Shown: piece by piece, positions 6,680 through 11,062 of the stretch
How positions within the stretch are numbered: position 1 is the first letter of the stretch
Layout: each line of letters starts with the position of its first letter
Origin: Epulopiscium sp. Nele67-Bin004
Lineage (GTDB): Bacteria; Bacillota_A; Clostridia; Lachnospirales; Cellulosilyticaceae
DNA length: 11,062 bases
Direction: 5' to 3'
Assembly: GCA_002007315.1 (NCBI GenBank)
Contig: LNZQ01000188.1
Coordinates: forward strand, 1 to 11,062
The notes under the pieces: generated by a model
What the model saw: the letters and a program-made list of their open reading frames with translations, nothing else
Database searches by the model: none
Told to the model about the DNA's origin: nothing
Position numbers and translations under genes: made by a program

Positions 6680-7270
6680 TTATATCTCTAATATATAATA
6701 ATTAAATCCGTTTATAATTTGTATATCGTTATATGAATGAAATCTTGATGCTTTTGGGGAATAATTTAAGTGTTGATGACCATGAAAATGAAATCTAAGT
6801 GTGTTTTTGTTGTAAATCTGAAAAAAGCTTTCAAATCCTGTATGGCATCTATCTTCGCCATCTCCAATTTGAAATGTTGGTGCATGCGTTACTAAGACGT
6901 CAATATCACCTTTTTTCTTTGTCGCTTTCAACAATTTTTTTACACGTTTACACATTTGTTTTTCAGAATATTGATATGTACCGCCTGTATATTCCATACA
7001 ACCGCCAAGTCCTGCAAAACGTATACCTCGATATTCAAATATTTCATCATCAATACAAATACAACCCTCTGGTGGATTATCAACATATTTTTTGTCGTGA
7101 TTGCCAGGTACATAAATTAGTGGCACAGGCAACATTGTTACAATAAAAGACAAATACGAGGCTTTTAAATCTCCACAAGATATAACAAGTTCAATATCTT
7201 CAAATTTACTTTTGTCAAAATAGTCCCAAATGTATGGGCTTTCTTGATCTGCTACAACTAATATTTTCAT
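6680..7270 (-). CDS. Metallophosphoesterase of calcineurin-like fold
   Basis: 196-residue cytosolic protein with the metal-binding motifs of the calcineurin-like phosphoesterase superfamily in order: Asp8 in VVADQES, CGD (32-34), GNHD (56-59), THAP (128-131) and GHQH (164-167). The first motif is usually D-x-H; here it is D-Q-E, which I recall from a Clostridia-specific branch, so it need not mean loss of activity. PPEGCICIDD (66-75) and LGGCMEY (88-94) are typical of that branch. The substrate (a phosphomonoester, phosphodiester or nucleotide) cannot be told from sequence. There is no signal peptide or membrane segment. The ribosome binding site AAAGGAAG (7285-7278) sits seven bases before ATG. 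It is divergent from the YkuD-like gene and convergent with the nuclease gene. Confidence 0.9.
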   Translation of the reverse strand: MKILVVADQESPYIWDYFDKSKFEDIELVISCGDLKASYLSFIVTMLPVPLIYVPGNHDKKYVDNPPEGCICIDDEIFEYRGIRFAGLGGCMEYTGGTYQYSEKQMCKRVKKLLKATKKKGDIDVLVTHAPTFQIGDGEDRCHTGFESFFQIYNKNTLRFHFHGHQHLNYSPKASRFHSYNDIQIINGFNYYILEI

Positions 7271-7303
7271 AAAATTACTTCCTTTGTTAAAACTATACTA
7301 TTA

Positions 7304-7332
7304 ATTATACTACAAAATAAAGTATTGTACAA
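7304..7332 (-). promoter_or_regulatory. Sigma-A-type promoter of the metallophosphoesterase gene
   Basis: On the minus strand TTGTAC (7332-7327) and a perfect TATAAT (7309-7304) are 17 bases apart. The predicted start is near 7297, giving a leader of about 27 bases. Its -35 element lies within the palindrome TTGTACAA (7325-7332), which also supplies the -35 of the divergent gene. Confidence 0.7.
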
Positions 7333-7352
7333 CTACAACTTATGGTTATTAT
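7325..7352 (+). promoter_or_regulatory. Probable promoter of the YkuD-like gene
   Basis: TTGTAC (7325-7330) and TATTAT (7347-7352) are 16 bases apart on the plus strand. The predicted start is near 7359. That lies beyond the upstream-most in-frame ATG (7356) and supports the later start codon chosen for this gene. The -35 overlaps the -35 of the minus-strand promoter. Confidence 0.5.
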
Positions 7353-7406
7353 AAAGTGGACATGCACATATATATATTAAAAACGCCTAGAGAAAGGATG
7401 AAAACA

Positions 7407-8747
7407 ATGCATAGAAAAGATGTAGTTATTTTTGCTACAATAGCTTTATTTTTTGTTGTTAGTACGTACATACTAAGTTTTGGAAGCATATCAGACATAA
7501 CAGTTGAAGGAAGTAAAGCAGAAATTATAATAAATTTCATTTTGCCTATGGATCAAGATACGTTTCTTGAAAATGTAACCGTTACCCCTGCTTTTTCAAA
7601 CCCTGAAGATATTCAAGTTGAAGTAAGGTGGATTGACGACCATATAGTAGCACTTGAAGTTACAGAACTTGGCGATATTAAGGGACAAACTGTCAAAATA
7701 GAAATTGATAAAGCTCCAACTCAGTACGCCCCCATATCAAAACATAAAACTATAATGATAGACTTTAAAACTGAAATTGAAGTGGTTGCTCCAACTGAAA
7801 AGTTGATTATAGCAACTGACCACACCTTTGAAGTTGAGTTTAATACTCCAATAAAAATTGATACATTGCGAAGATATATCGACTCTGAACATGAGTTTGA
7901 AATAGAAGCGATAAACACTACACGACTTAATTCAACTTCAACTGCAGAGTCAACAATTTTCAAATTTACTCCTGTAACCAATATGGAAAATAATAGAGAG
8001 TATGTTATTACATTTAAAGCAGGACTAATTTCAAGCTCTGGAGATATTTTGGATAGTGATCAATATGTTACACTTGAAACGGACAAAAAACCACAAATTT
8101 CAAAAATCACTCCTCCAAATGATAGCAACTGGATTGGGATTTATCCAAAAGTTAGCATAACTTCGGATACAACTATACAAGAAGCATATTTATATGTGAA
8201 TGATAAAACGATAGTTGGGCAAATTATAGACGAGCATAGAGCAGTCTTTTATTTTAACAACTTGCTTTCAGCTGACACTCTATATGAAGCCCAAGTTCAA
8301 ATTGTTAGTCCAACAGGTGAAAAAAGTGATAAATACGACGTTCACTTTACAACTGTTCCTATTAAAGAAGATAGAATTTGGATTGCTATACACATGGGAG
8401 AAGAAAGTAAGGTGGTAGTTTATAGAGGCCAAAATGTTATAAAACAATCAATTGCTTCTATTGGTACAAACATAAATAAGCTTCAAATGGGAACATATTA
8501 TGTTTTAGAAAAAGGCGAAAGTTTTTATGACAGCGTGACAAAACGAGGTGCAAGCAACTGGCTAAAATTATCTGAAGGTTTAACTATTCATGGCGTATAT
8601 AGAGATGAATACTGGAACGTTTTAGATTATTCAGAGTCACAACTTGGTAAACCTCAATATGGAAGCTCAATTATTTTGCCTGAAGATATGGCAAATTGGC
8701 TAGTGGATAATATCGCTGTTGATACAATGGTTGTCATTTTAGACTAA
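7407..8747 (+). CDS. Membrane-anchored Ig-like/YkuD (L,D-transpeptidase-like) protein lacking the catalytic Cys
   Basis: 446 residues from ATG 7407, chosen because GAAAGG (7392-7397) sits at a proper distance; in-frame ATGs at 7356 and 7398 lack a spaced site. Residues about 5-24 are an uncleaved membrane anchor (VVIFATIALFFVVSTYIL), so the rest faces the wall. About 30-325 holds two or three beta-rich, Big_5-like domains (EIIINFILPMD; FEVEFNTPI; VSITSDTTI). About 320-446 resembles YkuD: QMGTYYV, LTIHG (392-396) and a final VDTMVVIL. YkuD enzymes make 3-3 peptidoglycan crosslinks using Cys in a (S/H)GC(I/V)R motif. Here the aligned segment reads YGSSIIL (418-424, codons from 8658), with Ser for Cys and Ile for Arg. 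It is therefore probably not a classical transpeptidase and may bind wall or act structurally. A single-gene unit by its flanks. Confidence 0.85.
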   Translation: MHRKDVVIFATIALFFVVSTYILSFGSISDITVEGSKAEIIINFILPMDQDTFLENVTVTPAFSNPEDIQVEVRWIDDHIVALEVTELGDIKGQTVKIEIDKAPTQYAPISKHKTIMIDFKTEIEVVAPTEKLIIATDHTFEVEFNTPIKIDTLRRYIDSEHEFEIEAINTTRLNSTSTAESTIFKFTPVTNMENNREYVITFKAGLISSSGDILDSDQYVTLETDKKPQISKITPPNDSNWIGIYPKVSITSDTTIQEAYLYVNDKTIVGQIIDEHRAVFYFNNLLSADTLYEAQVQIVSPTGEKSDKYDVHFTTVPIKEDRIWIAIHMGEESKVVVYRGQNVIKQSIASIGTNINKLQMGTYYVLEKGESFYDSVTKRGASNWLKLSEGLTIHGVYRDEYWNVLDYSESQLGKPQYGSSIILPEDMANWLVDNIAVDTMVVILD

Positions 8748-8810
8748 ATTTGCCTATAAATGGTGTAAAATTTTTTGCATAAAACGCCCGTATACTGCTA
8801 ATAATAACCC

Positions 8811-8840
8811 TATAATCTTACTTATAAAGGAGAAATCAAT
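8811..8840 (+). promoter_or_regulatory. -10 element and ribosome binding site of the small lipoprotein gene
   Basis: A perfect TATAAT (8811-8816) lies just ahead of AAAGGAG (8826-8832), eight bases before ATG 8841. No good -35 is seen at the right distance (a TTGCAT at 8775 is too far), so the promoter call is weak while the ribosome binding site is clear. No hairpin terminator for the preceding gene is apparent between 8748 and 8810. Confidence 0.4.
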
Positions 8841-9125
8841 ATGAAAAAAGCTATGATATTAACTTTAGGATTAATTAGTTCAATTGCTTTCGTAGGTTGT
8901 GCAGCAGGTTATGACTCAACTACTGATGGATATGGCTATGGTGCAGATGGCTACGGCGATGGTTATGGTGGATACGGCGGTGGCTATGGAGTAACTGGTG
9001 ATGGTACTTATGGCGGTGGCGGATATAATGGATATGGTGATGCTGGATACGGCGGTGGCTACGGAATTAACGGTGGTTACGGTGTAAACGGTGGAACGTT
9101 AAATGACGGTGGTTTTAACTACTAA
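8841..9125 (+). CDS. Small Gly/Tyr-rich lipoprotein, function unknown
   Basis: 94 residues. The N-terminus is a lipoprotein signal: Lys-Lys, a hydrophobic stretch, then AFVGC with Cys20 as the predicted lipidation site, so the mature part is tethered to the outer face of the membrane. The mature 75 residues are 33 Gly and 14 Tyr, with GYG, GGYGGGYG and Asp/Asn insertions and essentially no hydrophobic core. It is therefore almost surely disordered or a flexible spacer or adhesive polymer rather than an enzyme. I know of no named family. Low-complexity Gly-Tyr proteins occur in structural and surface roles, but none is shown here. It has its own ribosome binding site and a strong terminator immediately downstream, so it can be expressed as a short monocistronic mRNA. 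Confidence 0.85.
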   Translation: MKKAMILTLGLISSIAFVGCAAGYDSTTDGYGYGADGYGDGYGGYGGGYGVTGDGTYGGGGYNGYGDAGYGGGYGINGGYGVNGGTLNDGGFNY

Positions 9126-9132
9126 GAGTTAG

Positions 9133-9178
9133 AATAGATACTAAGTGAGTGGATCTCTCAGTTAGTATCTATTTTTTT
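9133..9178 (+). terminator. Rho-independent terminator of the lipoprotein gene
   Basis: Arms of 17 bases, AATAGATACTAAGTGAG (9133-9149) and CTCAGTTAGTATCTATT (9157-9173), pair with a single G-G mismatch around a seven-base loop and run into a T tract ending at 9178. It begins seven bases after the TAA stop. It isolates the lipoprotein from the radical SAM gene. Confidence 0.88.
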
Positions 9179-9200
9179 GTGTTTAAAAGTTAGAAAATTA

Positions 9201-9228
9201 TGGTATACTTATATTAAAAGGAGGAGGA
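9201..9228 (+). promoter_or_regulatory. Extended -10 promoter and strong ribosome binding site of the radical SAM gene
   Basis: TGGTATACT (9201-9209) is an extended -10 element. A weak AT-rich -35-like TTTAAA lies at 9182-9187, 16 bases upstream of the hexamer. AAAAGGAGGAGG (9217-9228) follows, three bases before ATG 9232 (the core AGGAGG is at a normal distance). The predicted start near 9216 leaves a leader of under 20 bases. Confidence 0.55.
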
Positions 9229-9231
9229 CGA

Positions 9232-10788
9232 ATGAAAACTTTACTAGTGTCGTTTAATGCAAAATTTGTTCATTCATCGCTTGCATTACGATATATAAAA
9301 GAATTTTGTACCGAATACAAAGACGATATACAAATTTTAGAATTAACGATAAACCACGATGAAAATCAAATAATCAAATCAATATACAACTTGCAACCTG
9401 ATATAATAGGCTTTTCGTGCTATATATGGAACATAGAATATATTACAAATATTATTCCAACACTTAGAAAGGTGCTACCAAACACAACTTTTATACTTGG
9501 TGGCCCAGAAGTAACATATAATTCCAGAAACTTGGTGCTTGATTTACCTATAGATTTTGTTATGGAAGGTGAAGGCGAAATAACTTGGCAACAATATTTA
9601 GATTACCGAACTAAAAGTTCAATAGATATATCAGAGATAGATGGACTTATATATAAAAAAAATAACGAAATAGTTGCAAACAAACCTAGAAAACCACTAA
9701 ATATGAAAGATTTACCTTTTGTATACAAAGATATGACTGACCTAAACAATAAAATTATATATTATGAAGCGTCTAGGGGTTGTCCGTTTAGTTGTCAATA
9801 TTGCCTCTCATCAGCGATAGCAGGTGTTAGATTTATGCCGCTTGAACGTGTGCTTGATGACTTACAATATTTTTTGGATAAAAATTTACCTCAAGTAAAG
9901 TTTGTTGATAGAACTTTTAATGCCAACAAAAATTTTGCTATAAGCATATGGAAATATATAATAGATAACGACAATGGCATAACAAATTTTCACTTTGAAA
10001 TAGCAGCAGAAATGATGCGAGATGAAATGTTTGAGGTGCTAAAAAATGCTAGGGAAGGTCTAATTCAATTTGAAATAGGCGTACAATCAACAAATCCAAA
10101 AACTTTGGACGCTATAAAACGTCCGATGCCATTTTCTGAAATAAAGAAGATATCACTAAAAATTGAAGAAATTGGAACGATACATCAACATTTAGATTTA
10201 ATAGTGGGATTGCCATACGAAGATTATGCATCATTTAGAAACTCGTTTAATGAAGTTATAAGTATTCGTCCAGAGCAATTGCAACTGGGCTTTTTAAAAG
10301 TGCTAAAGGGGTCAGGGCTATATAACGATGCAGAGAAATATGGTATTGTATACAAAGATTTGCCACCGTATGAGGTGTTATATACAAACTATTTATCGTA
10401 TAAAGAAGTGTTAAAGTTACATCTTGTTGAAGAAATGTTGGAAAGATATTACAACAGTGAACGATTTGAGGCAACTTTGGAATATTTATTTACGTTGTAT
10501 GAGTCGCCGTTTGATTTCTTTGAATCAATAGCAACATATTGGGATGACAAAGGCTATGACAAAGTTGCACATAAAAAAAGTGCGTACTACTTTTTGTTGT
10601 TGGAATTTGGACTAACGATAAAAACTATAGATGCTGTACTATTAAAAGAGCTGATTAGATGGGACTGGATGAACCACGAAAACTTAAAAGAAGGACAAGC
10701 AACTTTAAACACGCTTGACCAAGATGAGTTTAAGCAAGATATGCACGACAAACTAAAAGATGACGAATGGGTTATAAAACTGTTATAG
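9232..10788 (+). CDS. B12-binding-type radical SAM protein, DUF4080 family
   Basis: 518 residues. Residues 1-125 form a cobalamin-binding-like Rossmann domain: TLLVSFNAKFVHSSLALRYI, DIIGFSCYIWN and FILGGPEVTYN (88-98). The classic DxHxxG cobalamin-ligand motif is not seen, so any B12 would bind base-off without a protein histidine, or not at all. Residues about 175-390 are the radical SAM barrel with the [4Fe-4S] motif CPFSCQYC (Cys184, 188, 191), then KFVDRTFNAN and FEIGVQSTNPKTLDAIKR (280-297). The C-terminal part, from about 390, fits the helical DUF4080 domain found in Clostridia. Members are often annotated as possible methyltransferases or methylthiotransferases, but I know of no established substrate. 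It is transcribed alone between two terminators, so neighbours give no clue. The stop is TAG. Confidence 0.88.
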   Translation: MKTLLVSFNAKFVHSSLALRYIKEFCTEYKDDIQILELTINHDENQIIKSIYNLQPDIIGFSCYIWNIEYITNIIPTLRKVLPNTTFILGGPEVTYNSRNLVLDLPIDFVMEGEGEITWQQYLDYRTKSSIDISEIDGLIYKKNNEIVANKPRKPLNMKDLPFVYKDMTDLNNKIIYYEASRGCPFSCQYCLSSAIAGVRFMPLERVLDDLQYFLDKNLPQVKFVDRTFNANKNFAISIWKYIIDNDNGITNFHFEIAAEMMRDEMFEVLKNAREGLIQFEIGVQSTNPKTLDAIKRPMPFSEIKKISLKIEEIGTIHQHLDLIVGLPYEDYASFRNSFNEVISIRPEQLQLGFLKVLKGSGLYNDAEKYGIVYKDLPPYEVLYTNYLSYKEVLKLHLVEEMLERYYNSERFEATLEYLFTLYESPFDFFESIATYWDDKGYDKVAHKKSAYYFLLLEFGLTIKTIDAVLLKELIRWDWMNHENLKEGQATLNTLDQDEFKQDMHDKLKDDEWVIKLL

Positions 10789-10790
10789 CA

Positions 10791-10837
10791 AATCTATAAA
10801 AATCTGAGAAAATCTCGTTTTATATAGATAGATTTTT
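10791..10837 (+). terminator. Probable Rho-independent terminator of the radical SAM gene
   Basis: AATCTAT (10791-10797) can pair with ATAGATT (10828-10834), or ATCTATA with TATAGAT (10823-10829), around an inner GAG/CTC hairpin. A run of five T (10833-10837) follows. It is AT-rich and so weaker than the other terminators, but its position two bases after the stop codon supports it. Confidence 0.55.
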
Positions 10838-10868
10838 AAAATAGAAAGCCCTGCGTATCATGTAAATG

Positions 10869-11062
10869 GTGCGTACTCTACGTTAATTGCTTTTAACCCC
10901 TAAAGCCTTACAACCACAATAGTGGAGAAATCACATTATGACGGTGCGAAAGCAGAAAAAATAGTAAGGATAGCCTATGTTGAAATAAAATCTAATTAGG
11001 GTGTATGAGTGACACATACATTACGTTAGGCACTAAAGGTGATAGACAATGGGTGTTTAGCA
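10869..11062 (+). ncRNA. Possible 5' end of a group II intron (runs off the window)
   Basis: No open frame is present after 10789. GTGCG at 10869-10873 matches the GUGYG 5' end of group II introns. Downstream are compact RNA-like helices: CCAC-AATA-GTGG (10914-10925), a GAAA tetraloop closed by TGC/GCA (10945-10954), and GCCTA (10973-10977) with TAGGC (11027-11031). The wording (GCCTTACAACCAC, then GACGGTGCGAAAGCAG) resembles domain I of clostridial group II introns as I remember them. The reverse transcriptase/maturase gene and domains V-VI would lie beyond the window. Position just after a terminator recalls group IIC target choice, but the 31-base gap from the T tract is larger than usual. 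Another structured RNA is possible. Confidence 0.45.

Noticed and set aside
7356..7406. Earlier start codons for the YkuD-like gene
   Set aside because: ATG 7356 falls ahead of the predicted transcription start and lacks a ribosome binding site; ATG 7398 has GAAAGG directly abutting it with no spacing.
8900..9110. CRISPR-like or satellite array in the Gly-rich region
   Set aside because: The repetition is codon-level (GGY/TAY) within one open frame with a lipoprotein signal; units are irregular and have no spacers.
10256..10474. Minus-strand open frame inside the radical SAM gene
   Set aside because: It is an antisense shadow of a conserved frame with no upstream ribosome binding site.
1..11062. 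A new defence or secretion system spanning several genes
   Set aside because: Apart from hom-thrC, the bacterial genes have separate promoters and terminators and unrelated functions; nothing ties them into one system.

Overview
The window is two unrelated pieces of DNA joined at about position 3115. Positions 1 to about 3115 look like vertebrate DNA, most likely from a bony fish. There are no bacterial-style genes here. Three exons on the minus strand (1456-1388, 1303-1214, 742-629), each bounded by GT/AG splice sites in matching phase, join into one continuous protein segment. From memory it closely resembles the second pleckstrin-homology domain of myosin phosphatase Rho-interacting protein (MPRIP, with TRIOBP as the near relative). 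The very short introns and the transposon-like palindromic repeats around them fit a teleost genome.

Positions from about 3115 to 11062 are AT-rich, densely packed bacterial DNA with strong purine-rich ribosome binding sites, consensus sigma-A promoters and Rho-independent terminators. The gene families (an Rpn-type nuclease of the kind common in Lachnospiraceae, a DUF4080 radical SAM protein, a YkuD-like wall protein, a metallophosphoesterase typical of Clostridia) point to a Clostridia-class Firmicute. A fish-gut bacterium is a reasonable inference, because the likeliest origin of the chimera is an assembly or library-preparation join between host and gut-microbe DNA.

Bacterial layout: hom and thrC form a minus-strand operon for homoserine and threonine synthesis, with thrC cut off by the junction after about 282 codons. 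Divergent from hom is a plus-strand gene that fuses an XRE-type DNA-binding domain to an Rpn/PD-(D/E)XK nuclease. A terminator separates it from a convergent minus-strand metallophosphoesterase. The metallophosphoesterase shares a compact promoter region with a divergent membrane-anchored protein made of Ig-like domains and a YkuD (L,D-transpeptidase) domain that appears to have lost its catalytic cysteine. Next come a tiny Gly/Tyr-rich lipoprotein with its own terminator, a B12-binding-type radical SAM protein (DUF4080), another terminator, and a structured non-coding stretch that looks like the 5' end of a group II intron running off the window.

Apart from hom-thrC, the bacterial genes look like single-gene transcription units. 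No convincing new multi-gene system is visible. The most interesting items are the XRE-Rpn fusion, the cysteine-less YkuD protein, the Gly/Tyr-rich lipoprotein and the host/bacterium junction itself.
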